From: Chrysemys picta bellii
Taxonomy: Eukaryota; Chordata; Testudines; Emydidae
Length of the DNA stretch: 64,000 nucleotides
Assembly (NCBI RefSeq): GCF_011386835.1
Contig: NC_088798.1
Coordinates: 9,052,001-9,116,000 of the forward strand
Direction of reading: 5' to 3'
The notes under the pieces: model-generated
The model's input: only the letters and a program-made list of their open reading frames with translations
Database searches by the model: none
What the model was told of the DNA's origin: nothing
Program-made: the position numbers and the translations under genes
Shown: positions 43,185-55,270 of the stretch, one piece after another
Layout: each line of letters starts with the position of its first letter
Position numbering within the stretch: position 1 is the stretch's first letter

Positions 43185-44316
43185 ATAATCACACTCCCTC
43201 CAGTCTCAGACCCATCTCACACTCAGATTAACAGCTCCTATCCTCCCACCCTGGGATTAGCACAGGACAGGTATTTTGTTTGTTTGCTTTGTCTGCTGTG
43301 GTCATTTGGCTAATTGCCTTTTGGGGGGACTGAGAAGTAATTTTTCCCTCACCACCAGATTGGTCAGGGAGGAGTGGTTTTTTTCATTTTCCCTACAGCA
43401 GCTCAGGGATTCAGTGGGTAGGTCATGAGTTAAGGTTCAAGATGTCGCAATTTAGCAAGTCACAGTGCAGGTACTCATTCCATGGAGGGTCTGATTCACT
43501 GCTAAACTGGAATTGGAAGTAAACTTAGGAGAAAGCATCCTCTAAAGAAGCTGCGGAATGAGGTTGGGACCCCTAGTGACTGGTACAGCAAGGAGACAAC
43601 CCCCTTTCTCCAGCCCCTTCACCCTCATATCGACAAAGGGATCCTAACAATGGTCTGGGGACAAGGAGTAAAAAGGTGGAGGGCTGATGGCAATGATAGA
43701 AATGATTAAAGAAGGCATCATGATCTTCACTGTATTAATTATTGCTCGAGTGTTCCCAGATGAGTTAAGTTAATAAAGTTGCAGCCTAATTAAAATCACT
43801 TGCATCTTGCCTTTCTTCATGCATGTCTGAGAGAATGACTCTAAGAAGTGCTATGCAGTGGAGAATCAGTCCTTCTGGGTTTATCATCTATAAACCAGGT
43901 ATAATACTACTGATGGTTATAGACAACAGCTGTTGAAATGTCTGACAGAATACCACTATTTTGCCTGCCAAAATATCCCACTTTCTTCCAAGTGTAAATA
44001 AAGCCCTTCTAATGGCTCCTATCTCCAGAACATTTACTGTATGGACACAAATTCTGAGCATGACCGTTCTTTCAGAACAGCCTCATTCCCACATACTCCA
44101 TGTTGGGGATACTTATCAGTACGTCCAAGTTGTGTTGCTGATAGGCGCTCACTCTCAGAAGAAATAATTCCAAGATTTTAATGTGGAGGTGAAGACAAGG
44201 GACCATCTTGAGAAAAGAAGGCAGCCAAAGAGAGACATCTCCCACAAAATGAATATTGATGAGAAGCCTGGGAACCCCCAGACAGCTGCTTTAATTTGGT
44301 CTGCCTCTCTGCAAAA
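43185..44316. other. Intron, no feature recognised
   Basis: No repeat edge or conserved exon identified. Confidence 0.5.
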
Positions 44317-44324
44317 CAGTAAAG

Positions 44325-44626
44325 CACTGGTGGGCAACCTGCGGCACATCAGGGTACTCTGCTGGCAGGCTGCCAGACAGTGTGTTTACATTTGCACGGC
44401 CGCCCACAGCTCCCAGTGGCTGCGGTTCGCTGTTCCTGGCCAATGGGAGCTGCAGGAAGTGGCAGCCAGCATGTCCTTCAGGCCCGCACCACTTCCTGCA
44501 GCTCCCATTGGCCAGGAACGGCGAACTGCAGCCACTGGGAGCTGCGGGCGGCCGTGAAAATATATACAAACTGTCTGTTGGTCTGCCAGCAAATTACCCT
44601 GACGAGCAATAGGTTGCCCACCACCA
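44325..44626. mobile_element. hAT-like foldback element, 302 bp, exact 8-bp target duplication
   Basis: cagtaaag lies on both sides (44317-44324 and 44627-44634). The ends cactggtgggcaacc and, in reverse complement, tggtggtgggcaacc agree at most positions. Inside, two arms of about 67 bases (near 44393-44460 and 44488-44558) are nearly perfect inverted copies, carrying ggagctgcaggaagtgg and its complement. A transcript would fold into a long GC-rich hairpin. The small frames on both strands here are mirror images of the arms. Confidence 0.9.
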
Positions 44627-44634
44627 CAGTAAAG

Positions 44635-46310
44635 CCTTTCCAATGACTGTGTAGAACTGGGTACCCACATGGATGTGACTCCAGGCGAAGGTTAGAGAAC
44701 TCTTTCCAGGGCTCATAGTTAGACACAAGACCCAGAACAAGATTAGGGTTTGGGACACTGCTGATTGCATCTCTTGGAGAGAACTGCCCTAGACTAGTCA
44801 GTCAGTGAGTTTTAATATGATTCCCTTTTTCCCGAGGGATTTGTTCAAGGTAATTCTTACCTTATCCAGTAATTGTAGAATAGGGCATCTATATCTCTGT
44901 AGAGAATTTTTTTTTCCGGACACCTGTATCATCAGAACTAGACTCCAGTCATTTAGGAGTCTTCTGAGTAGTGACTTTCAATGCCACATTTCTAATTCCT
45001 AAGGAAACATACCCACAGACCCTGCTAGAATTTTTCCTATCCACTTTTGGTTGTCATTGACCTCTGCTGTGTCAGTTATACCTATGTACATCTGTACCTT
45101 CACTGACAATGAACTGAGGTCACAATCATGTTCATATGAACATGCACAAATTGAAATAAACACAGCTGCATTTATTTCCGTGATTGTACATTCAGATAAG
45201 GATATTAGTGATTACTTCAGGGTAATACATGTGTTCTTTCATACTGGCAATGATATTGCTATTCTTTGTTATTTTTCCCCTCTCTTTTTTTCCAGGTGGA
45301 AAACTTTTGATAGAGCCAGGAGAATGGAAACTGGAAAATTCTTATGAGTGCAAGGAACAAATAAAAATCATTCAATGCATGCTCATAAATGTCTGAACCA
45401 AATTTGCTCAAATAGCAAACATGGAAAATTTTCAGCCCAAAATTTGAAAGCTTGATGAAATTGTAAGCAACTGAAAAAGAATATTTGAGTCTAGATCCCG
45501 AAAATGGATATGCACAGACACAATTGCATATAGTTCCATATGCAGGATCTAGACCTCAGAATGGTAATGTTTCTGCAACTTCAACTATACTCATGTCTCT
45601 CCTCCCACCTAACCACCCCACCACATTATAATTCTGCATTAATATTACTACATTAATTGTTCTCACATTAATATCAGCTCCATAAATCATTAACACGGAT
45701 TTCCCAGAACTTGAGATATTTGAGTAAGGCCATATCTGTTAGCAGGTATCACTTAAGCAGTAAGCACCCAGACTGGTTTTTGTAAAAATGTCTTCCACAG
45801 TGTATCCTGTTTAGATATATAAAAGGTTAACATTAGTTCCATTTACAATGCTGACCTAGCAAAAAAAAAATTAATTTGGCATTACAGCAGCAACATCAAT
45901 TTCCCATGTAACTTTAGTAATGCATTTACTGGAAAGAGATTAATATCAATTCCATAAATCATTCACATGCATTTTCCGGAGTTTGAGACATCTGAGTAAT
46001 GTCATATATGTTAGCTGATATCACTTTGTGCATACTACATCCATTAATCTATGCCTCGGGACATACAGTAGTTGTCATTAAAAAATATAAAACTTTTAAA
46101 AAAATCAATCTTCCTGTTCTTAATTTTTGTGACTTCTAACCTGCAGTAGGTTCAAATGTATTTCTACTCTTGATAGAGTAACACAGATCTGCACTGGCAA
46201 CCTACATTTTCAGAAAAATGAAACATTTGTTAAATTATTCCCATTGGTAGTAACAACCATTTAATCTCTACATTTGAAGTTCAGCACCAGCAACTCCAAA
46301 ATCTAAAACA
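44635..46310. other. Intron holding an 88-bp direct repeat, no gene
   Basis: Apart from the direct repeat listed separately, nothing was recognised. The 98-codon frame at 45051 shows no family resemblance. Confidence 0.5.
45667..46026. repeat. Direct repeat pair: 88-bp copies 272 bp apart
   Basis: Copy one (45667-45754) and copy two (45939-46026) both begin attaatatca, continue through tccataaatcatt and end ctgatatcactt or caggtatcactt. They have the same length and roughly 80 percent identity by eye. They suggest an old local duplication rather than a known element. Confidence 0.7.
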
Positions 46311-46314
46311 AAGA

Positions 46315-46678
46315 CTATGTCTATACTTAGGGCAGCATGTAGAGTACTGCATGTCCCTCAGCATGGGTATACATAACAATGGAGACAGTAAGACAACGCC
46401 AAAACCTTAGGGTATATATCCTATATGGCTCTTTAGACACCCAAGCACTGCCTCCCACATTTACACTGCTGTTATTAGCAGTGTAATATCCTGCTGCCTC
46501 CCCACTGTAGAGTCTTTCCCCACCCCGGGGAAAGACTCTGGCAGCAGGGAAAGGCTCTGATCACCGCCAGGGAGCTGCTAGAGCCTTTCCCAGTCCCCCC
46601 CACCCAACTCCCACCATAAACTTTCACTCCTGTGTACAGTTACACGTACCCTACATGCTGCTGCCAGCGTAGACAAGG
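46315..46678. mobile_element. Degraded foldback MITE of the tgtctacac group
   Basis: The left end ctatgtctatacttagggca, then gcatgtagagta, pairs with the right end, which reads ccttgtctacgctggcagca in reverse complement. The centre (46509-46540) is a hairpin, agagtctttcccc facing ggggaaagactct. It is an older relative of the elements at 51523 and 28758. Confidence 0.7.
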
Positions 46679-47440
46679 CGAAAGTGTTTAATAAACTAGT
46701 ATACTTTGATGGTACAAAAGTAAACTGCAAACAGACATCATTTTCAGAAATATACAAAGGAACTTTTACTACATTTTCTGTAGTTTATATGAATATTTTC
46801 ATAAAAATGAAGGCCCAAAACTCATCTCTTAAAATGATTATTCTCAGCTAGCCAATGATACATATAGATGCTACTTACTAAAAGAGAGGAAATCTGGGCT
46901 GGGAATTGGTTTCTGCTCCAAAAGGCAGCTTGGAATAGTAATAATGGTGTTTAAAACACAGCTGATGGAGAGCAACTTTAATAGGTATCAGACAGATGGT
47001 GGTTTTTCACTTTTTTATCACTATGAATGTGCCTTTGTGATCTTTACTGTTTTGTTTTATCTCTATCATAGGACAGGATTCTACTACTATTGAAATCAAT
47101 GGGAGTTTTGCCATTTACTTAAATGGGAGCAGAACCTGAAAGCTTAGTGCTTTACAGGTATGGGATCACAATGCAATAAGACACTAGTTATGAAGGCAAT
47201 CCCAATTTTTGTCTGCTGTGGATTCAGTATTTCTTTGGGCATTATGCTAGCATTATAGCCTTTTGTATGATGTGCCTGATTTTAGTTTTCAGATTTAAAT
47301 GTTTGTATAAGTGGAGGACCTTCATTTCAGAAAATATTTTGACAATTGAGACCCACAATAACTGGTAACCACATGTGCATTACAAGTTCACTATCCTAAA
47401 GAGAGTTATAGGTTGACATCTAACTGAGGGTCAGATAATT
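46679..47440. other. Intron with weak ancient repeat, no gene
   Basis: Around 47075-47150 the phrases ctactattgaaatcaatggg and acttaaatgggagcagaacc resemble the ancient amniote repeat also seen near 60711. The rest shows nothing. Confidence 0.45.
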
Positions 47441-47530
47441 AGAGCCTTGCAAATCCACGGATATCTACAGACCATTTTTGCAGATTGCAGCTCAGATGCT
47501 GATACAAATTTTGTAACCGTGCAGGGCTCT
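47441..47530. mobile_element. Short 90-bp MITE, ends agagccttgca / tgcagggctct
   Basis: The two ends are imperfect inverted repeats, and the inner text (gcagattgcagctcagatgc, gatacaaattttgtaaccgt) resembles a common turtle element. A target duplication was not identified. Confidence 0.55.
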
Positions 47531-48704
47531 GCAGCACACACTCACCCAAACAGAGCGGCTGTCACCCAGCCCTCCAGCTCAGCTCTCTGAATCACACAGC
47601 AGTGGGCTGCAATATGTGGCAATAGCCCGTTGGGCATTCTGGGAGTTGTAGTCCGCAGCTTGCTCGGACGAAGGAGGTCAACTACAATTTCCAGGAAGGA
47701 ATGAGCCAAGTGCCATTTGAAAGAGGCGTGGTTGTACTTTAAGCTAGCAGGTGGCAATGCACGTCAATGCAGTTGCAACCATTTACAACAGGTCTGAGTT
47801 TCTCCCCAAAAAGTATTTTATATGTTAACTTATTTTTGAACTACAGAAGGGTATTTAAAAGTTTAACAAAATTAAGTAAATCTAATGAAGTGGATCACTT
47901 GATACAAAGTAGATTATAACTTGCTCCAGCTGATTAATATCATTTGCACTTCATCTTCATTGCACTTTTTATCAACTTGTTAATGCAAAATATATCTGAA
48001 TATATACACTTGTCCTGTAGAACAAGAAAAGACTCACCCAGTATTTGTCAGTAATTTATACAATAAGGTGGTAGTACACCAATTAATGCAATAAAAATCA
48101 TATTTACAGTAATTAAAGGTTGACTCTGAAATTTTACAAAACTTTAGTTAATTATGACCTCTTGAACACAGATCACAACGAACAACCTACCCAGTGATAA
48201 CATTTTTGTTATAAAAGAGGATGGAAGATTTAATGACTCTTGGCAGAGTTCCACATTCTGGTTTAAATGAGAGTAAAAGCAGAGAGCAGCTTCATTTTTA
48301 ATTTCAGGAAACATATTACATTTTTAACACTTAAACAGCATAACAGAAGACTAACATACAAAAATACACATTTTTAAAAAGCTTTTGAAAAGTCCATTTA
48401 ACATTGTGAATATTTTTGCATCAGACCTGAGATACATGTCCCTCTGTGGGACAACTTCATTCTTTCAATTGTCAAAAATGAACATAAAAGGAAACAAAAT
48501 ACTTCACGGCCAATTTTAACACCATTGTTCGTGGAAATCAATTTCTGATTTAGCTGGGACTGCGGCAGATATACTAGATACAGCTATGTCAAAATAACAG
48601 AACAGTCCAGACATGGAGGCCAAAATTTCTAAAAGTAGATGCCTAGAGTTAGGCTCCGACATCCATATTTGATTACCTAAACTAGAGGACTGTTTTTCAA
48701 AAGT
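47531..48704. other. Intron, mostly without features
   Basis: From 47620 to 47770 there is a possible old repeat (ctgggagttgtagtccgcag facing actacaatttccaggaagga). Around 48610-48700 the phrase gatgcctagagttaggctcc belongs to an old repeat that recurs near 52935. No gene. Confidence 0.45.
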
Positions 48705-51371
48705 TACACAAATAATAATGGGGGATTTCAACTAACCCCGTATTAATTGGATACATGCACCCTCAGGATGGAATGCAGAGATAAAGTTCTAGACACCATA
48801 AATGACTGCTTCATGAGCAGCTAGTCCTGGAACCCACAAGGGGAGAGGTAATTCTTAATTTAGTCCTAAATAGAGCATAGGATCTGCTCCAAGAGGTAAA
48901 TATAGCCGAACTGCTCGGTAATAGAGACCATAATATAATTACATTTAACATCCTTGTGAGAGGTGGGGGAAACCAAAGAATCTCACCACAGTAGCATTTA
49001 ACTTCAGAAAGGGGAACTACACAAAAATGAGAAAGCTAGTTAAATGGAAATTAAAAGATACAGTCACAAAAGTGAAATGCCTGCAAACTGCATGGACATT
49101 TAAGAACACCATAATAGAGGCTCAAATTAAATCTAAATACCCCAAATTAAAAAACATCATAAGAGGACCAAAAAAGAGGCACCATGGCTAAATAACAAAG
49201 TGGAAGAAGTGGTTAAAGGCAAAAAGGCATCCTTTAAAAACTGGAAGTTAAATCCTACTGAAGAAAATAGAAAGGAGCATAAACTCTGGCAAGTCACGTG
49301 TAAAAGTATAATTGAGCAGATCAAAAAAAAATTTGAAGAGCAACTAGCCAAAGATTTAAAAATTAACAGCAAAAAAAAACATTTTAAGTGCATCAGAAGC
49401 AGGACCCCTGCTAATCAGTGGGGCCACTGTACAATCGAGGTGCTAAAGCTGCACTCAAAGAAGATAAGACCATTCTGAAGGAGCTAAATGTGGCTGGGGG
49501 AGAGGTGCCCCTCCCCCGTCTCCCAACCTGCTGCGGTTGGGGAAGGGGCGGCCCGAACCCAGCCTGGACCTACTGCGGCCGGGGCACCCCTCACCCGGCC
49601 CCAACTCAGCCTCGGACCTGCCGTGGCTGGGGGAGAGGCAGTCCGAACCCAGCCCTGGCCCGGATCTGTCATGGCTGGGACACTCCTCTCTTGTCCCCTG
49701 GCCCCAACTCAGCCCCTCCCCCAGCCCAGACCTGCCGTGGCGCCCCTCCCCAGGCCCGGAACTGCCACGGCCGGGGGAGGGTCACCTATTCTGCGGCCCC
49801 AGCCCCAGAGCGGAGAGAGGCACCTTTCCCCCCCAGCCCAGGTGCTGCTGTGAGGAATGAGAGCTGGGGGGAGAGAAAGCTGGGGGAAATCCTCGCTCCC
49901 CACCGCAGCCCAAGAGCACCCTCCTGCACCACAAACCCCTCATCCACAGCCCCATCCCAGAGCCTGCATCCCCTTGCTCCCCGCCCAGCCCTGAGCCCCC
50001 CATCCCCAGCCCCACCCCAGAGCCCGCACCCCCAGCCAGAGCCCTCACCCCCCACACACTCCAACCCTCTACCCCAGCCCCTCATCCCTGGCCCCACCCC
50101 AAAGCCCACACCCCCAGCAGGAGCCTTCACACCCCTGCACTCCAACCCTCTGCCACAGCTCTGAGCCCCATCCCACACTCCAAACCCCTCGGCCCCACCC
50201 CCACCACATGAATTTTGTTATGTGCACCAATATGGAGGTGATGTGTGATACATGTGTGGGAAAAATTAAAGGGAACACTGACTACGACCAGTGCTATTCA
50301 ACATATTCATAAATGATCTGGAAAAAGGGATGAACAGGTAGGTGGTAAAATTTGCAGATGATACAAAATAAGTCAAGAGGTTTAAGTCCAAAGCAGACTC
50401 CAAAGAGTTACAGAGAGATCTCAAAACTGGGTGACTGCGCAACAAAATGGCAGATTAAATTCAATGTTGATAAATGTAAAGTAATGCACACTGGAAAACA
50501 ATCCCAACTACACATACAAAATGATGGGATCTAAATTAGCCCTTACCACTCAAGAAAGAGATCTTGGCGTCACTGTGGATAGTTCTCTGAAAACGTCCGC
50601 TCAATGTGCAGCAGCAGTCAAAAACACTAACAGAACGTTAGGAACCATTAGGAAAGAGATAGCTACTAAGACAGTAAATATCATCATGCCACTATATAAA
50701 TCCAGGGTATGCCCACACCTTGAATACTGCGTGCAGTTCTGGTCACCCCATCTTAAAAAAAAACATTAGAATTGGAATAGACACAGAGAAGGGCAACTAA
50801 AATTAGTAGGGCTATGGAACGGCTGCCATATGAGGAGAGATTAAAAAGACTGTGACTTTTCAGCTTGGAAAAGAGACAACTAATGGAGGATATGATAGAG
50901 GTTTATAAAATTATGAATGGTGTGAAGAAAGTAAATAAGGAAGTGTTTTTTTTATTCCTTCACATAACACAAGAACTCTGGGTCATCTGATGAAATTAAT
51001 AGGCAGAAGGTTTAAAAACAAACAAAAGAAAGTACTACTTCACACAATGCACAGTCAACTTGTGGAACTCATTGCCAAGAGATGTTGTGATGGCCAAAAC
51101 TATAACAGAGTTCAAAAAAGAATTAGGTAAGTTCATGGAGGATAGATCCATTAATGGCTATTAGTCCAGATGGTCAGGAAGGCAACCCCATGCTCTGGGT
51201 GTCTCTATCCTCTGACTGCCATAAGCTGGGAGTGGACACAGGGGATGATCACATGATGACTGCCTGTTCTGTTCATTCCCTCTGAAGCATCTGGCATTGG
51301 TCACTATCAGAAGACAGGATACTAGGCTAGATGGACCATTGGTCTGACCCAGTATGGCTGTTCTTATAAGC
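48705..51371 (+). mobile_element. CR1 LINE with endonuclease and RT parts, interrupted by a GC-rich block
   Basis: The 5' part (48705-49491) begins at the end of the endonuclease domain (IIMGDFN box near 48715) and continues through the linker (NFRKGNYTKM, KRHHG). After 50288 the text resumes in the RT palm (ctattcaacatattcataaa, FADDTK-like with a stop nearby), then [26 protein letters not shown] and the full 3' untranslated region ending ctgacccagtatggctgttc. The stretch between, encoding several hundred bases of RT, is missing and an unrelated block sits there. Many stops. Confidence 0.88.
49492..50283. mobile_element. GC-rich insertion replacing part of CR1
   Basis: The CR1 text stops after aaggagctaaatg and this C-rich block follows, with units like cccagccccaccccagagcc and a tail atgaattttgttatgtgcac, ccaatatggaggtgatgtgt, then aattaaagggaacactgac. 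That tail is a familiar turtle repeat end. Long frames on both strands (248 and 130 codons) are products of stop-poor composition and show no domain. I do not see matching termini, so its class is unknown. Confidence 0.5.
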
Positions 51372-51522
51372 ACAACTTAGCATCAGTGCAGCCCATCTAC
51401 ATTAGGGATTTGCACCTGTGTAATTAAATGGACAACGAATGAAATTTTTTTAATGTGGACATGGACAAACTTTATTAACAAACAGGAAGACAAGTATAAA
51501 AGAACATTCTCTAATTTGCTAT

Positions 51523-51785
51523 GGCCTTGTCTACACTAAAGGGAAAAGTCGATCTAAGCTATGCAATTTGAGTTTCGTGAATAGCGTAACTCAAATCAAC
51601 GTACTTAGATCTACTTACCGCGGGGTCCACACTACTCCCTTTACTCTTCTAGATCAGGTGGAGTACAGGATTCTATGGGAGAGTGACTGGTGGTCGATTT
51701 AGCGGGTCTTCACTAGACCCGCTAAATCAACCGCCTTTGCATCAATCGCCACAGCATCAATCCTCAGGTAAGTGTAGACAAGCCC
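51523..51785. mobile_element. MITE, 263 bp, ends ggccttgtctacact / agtgtagacaagccc
   Basis: The ends are inverted repeats of about 15 bases differing at one position. The inside includes a perfect hairpin, gatttagcgggtct facing agacccgctaaatc (51696-51728). The 3-bp tat on both sides could be the target duplication, which would suit a Harbinger-type origin, but three bases match easily by chance. Confidence 0.8.
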
Positions 51786-53590
51786 TATATCTACAGAAAA
51801 ACCACTAGGGGAGCTCTGTTACTCATTAGGATTATAAGAATTACCATACTGAATCAGATCAGTGGTTTAACTAATCCAGTGCCCTGTCTCCGACAGTGGC
51901 CAGTGCAGCTTCTTTAGATGAAAGTACAAGAAAACCAGGAGTAGGCAGAATGACCTGCCCCGAGGGAAAATTTCCTCCTAACCACTACAAGTTGGAGGTT
52001 GGTTTATGCCCTGAACAATGATGGTTTATATCTCTGCTAGAACTTTTTTTTTAATATTTACTATTAGACCTCTGGATATTCTTGTTATCCATATAAAAGT
52101 CTGAACATTTTTAATTCTGCTAACCTCTTTGCCTCAATGATATCTTGTAGCAATGGGTTCCATACTCTAATTATGCATTGTGTATAAAAGTATTCCCCTT
52201 TATTATTTTAATTTTATTGACTGTCCCTTTGAAATGTATTATGAGAAAGTGTGAATAGAAGTTCCCACCATTCCTTTAATATACTATTAATTTTTTTGTG
52301 TACTTTTATCATGCCCCCTTACTAATCTCTTCACTAAAATGAACAGTGCAGATCTTTTCAATCTTTTTATATGAGAGTTTTTCCATGCTCCTAATCATTC
52401 TCATCCAAATCAAGCTGAGCTGCTAAGATCTCACACACTGTCCTTAACACAGGTATAGATTTACTCACATTGCAAGGAAACCACAAGATACTGAATTCAG
52501 AAAGTCCAAAATATTTGTTTTTCCATAATTAAGCTACTATGCAGAATGTATTTGATGCTGTAAAGATAGTGAAATAGAGAAATTCCTTTCCAATTTATTT
52601 CTACCAAAGATTTCCTACAAAGATTCAGACTGACTAGAAGAGGTGCAAACACTTCTAAAAAACATATCACCAAGTCCAAACAGGCCGTCCTGCCAAAGCA
52701 CGTTGATTAAAATGGATATGACACTAACCATACACAAATTTATTTTCAAGTGTTTATTATAAAGGGCCAGATTTTTAAAGTGTCCTCCAGTTTTATCGCC
52801 AAAATAATTTGCATCTAAATTTTACATGTACTTTCATGTAATGGGCACTGCAAAAACAGAAGCCTAGTTAAGGGGGTGGTAGAAAATTTCGTCCTAAATG
52901 TCCACAGTTTCTTTGCAAAGTATTTAGGCCTACATTTTCAAATTTAGGTGCCTAAATCCACATTTAAATATCTAAATAAGTTAAATGTTTTCCAACGTTT
53001 CCCCTACAATTCCTGTATCTGTGGGAGACATATAAGAGGACTAACCAGACATTACAATGTAGTTAACAATACCACACTAACAGAAGATGGTACATATAAT
53101 CCAATGTAATGGGTTTTTTCCCTCTCTAATCTGTTATTTTACCAAGACCAGAAGGTGCTTCTGTGCAGGAATCTCGACTGGTATTATTCACTTAACCAAG
53201 GAATTAGCTGACCAGCTACTGACACCAACCGGTGGTGGGATTCTGGTATTAAACCTTCAGTGGAGTAAAAACAAGATTTTGAACTGTTAAATGTACTGAC
53301 TCCAATCTGGAGATGATTAAAGTGAGAAAGTGTATTTCATCATGATAATAGAGAGATTCTCAGGAAACTCAAAGAGGATTGCTCTGTATGGAACAGTGGA
53401 TGTTTTAGAAATCACTGCTTATATAATCTGAAGGCATTGGAGAGCACCATAACCATAGTATACTGATGTTCCTTGATAGAGGTAATGAGAGAAATTACAT
53501 CTGAAAGGGCTAGGAGCATTTCCTGTTCAGATTACACCTCATAGACTATGGGGTTCTCTCCTTTCTATACACTATCTTTTGTGTGCAGAG
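51786..53590. other. Intron with old repeat traces, no gene
   Basis: Segment 51830-52420 (gaattaccatactgaatcag, ctaatccagtgccctgtctc, taatcattctcatcc) is a very eroded repeat, probably an old LINE 3' end. Near 52765-52960, gggccagatttttaaagtgt and atttaggtgcctaaatccac belong to an ancient repeat. Nothing coding. Confidence 0.4.
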
Positions 53591-54790
53591 TTGTTTTCTA
53601 ATCCTAGAAGGAGCATGTCAGCATTGGATCTGAGGTAGGAAAACTATCGTTACGGGAATACTCTGTCCACGTAGATTTTCCTGGCTGAGGAGGTAACTTG
53701 TTTCTCCTTCTGTAATAAGGGATTTGGTTCAGCCTGAAAGAAGGTTTATGCTCCTCTCTCTCTGGACGTCTCATCTCCCATCCATTAGCCATAGGCCAAG
53801 AGAGCTTCCGGGTGGGAGACCACCGCAATGAACACTGTTTTCTTCATTTTTTGCATTCTTCCTCTGGGCCCCCTGCTTCTCCTTTAGCTTATCTTGTATC
53901 CTGATCTATGCAAGGGAGTGGCTGCTAAAATTGGTCAGTTAATCATATCCATGCTGATGAAGGACTGCACCTATGTTTTTCATTCTGCCAGGCAAGGGGT
54001 GAAAGATGTCCAAGAGGGACTGGTATCTTTCTCTTGGAGCTTGCACTGATGCCTTCTCTTGGAAGACGACAGGGAGGAATGTTGAAGTGAAATCTACTTG
54101 ATTCTTGACACTGAATCCTCTTCATAGTAGTCTGAATAAGCAGATCAATCCCAAAATTGTGGAAATGAATGGGAAGTTAGGTTTTGGGTATTGACTGGAC
54201 ATTCTGCTTTCAGACACTTCTGAGAGAGAAAATTTAAAAACTTGCAACTGCTGTCTCTAAGATGAAGAATAGGAAACTGAGCTCCAGAGGCAGGTAGGCA
54301 AGGCCAGCAAGAAAAAAAGGAATCTGCAGACATTAATTAGCTCAGCTGTCTACTATGATGAATAATGGAGAGAGCAACCCAAACACTATGGAGCAGTGTC
54401 TTGGCACAGAACTCGAACCAGTGAATCCGAAAAGCCACACACACTTCCAGTGTGGCCTCCAAATCCATGCTGATCTTTGAAATAATTTAGACTCCAACCA
54501 TAAAATGCCTGAAATATGTATTCCGGGGTCATGTTGAAGAGGCCAGGTACACACTCCAAGTTACCTTGAAGAACATTCATACATCAAAGTCCTGTCTTGA
54601 TACAATCAGGAAGATATTGTTGATACAGTGAGAGCAAACCCATCCTTTCCCCACGAGTCATGTGCCTCTGATAGGCTCCCAACCTTTATTGGCCCAGATA
54701 GGTGAAGGATGAACATGGTAGAACATCACAGTGCTGATAATCCACTGGACCAGCTCTGGATTGATAGTTTGATCTATTAATGGAGGGCAG
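53590..54790 (-). other. Unassigned moderately GC-rich block with several short frames
   Basis: Five short minus-strand frames (60-74 codons) crowd this 1.2 kb, and the base composition differs from the AT-rich surroundings. The sequence around 53640-53830 is Arg/Pro-rich in one frame (RRRNKLPPQPGK). I could not place it in any element or gene family, and no splice-flanked exon stands out. A decayed retroelement is the simplest guess, offered without evidence of family. Confidence 0.25.
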
Positions 54791-55079
54791 AAAAGAGAAA
54801 CTACAATTAATCTAAATATTATTTTTCATCTAACCTGTAGGATTTCAAAAGTGAAAGTTATTTTATTTTAGCTGATCATATGCACAGATAACCACACTAC
54901 TGTTTCACCCTGAAATTACTGCACTGGTTCCCAATGAAACTGGTATCCCCCTAAAATCATCTTATGTTACTTAACAAACAATAGTAAAATGGCATCAGAA
55001 AATCTATATTCTCACTGGGCTATAGCTAGGATAATACAGTGGCAGACTTAAGAAAATGTCTAGTGGTTTGAGAGATATT

Positions 55080-55270
55080 ATTAATACTAGAGAAAGGATG
55101 GCACAGCAGTTAGCATACTAGCCTGGGCTATTGGAGACCCAGCTTCAGTTTTTGCTCTATCACTGATACCTTTGTCATCTTGGACAAGTAATTTAGTCTC
55201 TCTGTCCTCAGTTCTCTATTTTTTAAAAATGAGATAACAGCAATTCCCTACTACAGAGGTGTGTTGTGAG
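55080..55270 (+). mobile_element. MIR-type SINE
   Basis: The head ggatggcacagcagttagca is tRNA-like, followed by ggagacccagcttcagtttt and ttggacaagtaatttagtct, then aaatgagataacagcaattc. Order and spacing match MIR. Confidence 0.75.

Noticed and set aside
49418..50178. 248-codon Pro-rich frame as a gene
   Set aside because: Runs from CR1 sequence into a low-complexity C-rich block; equally long frames exist on the other strand.
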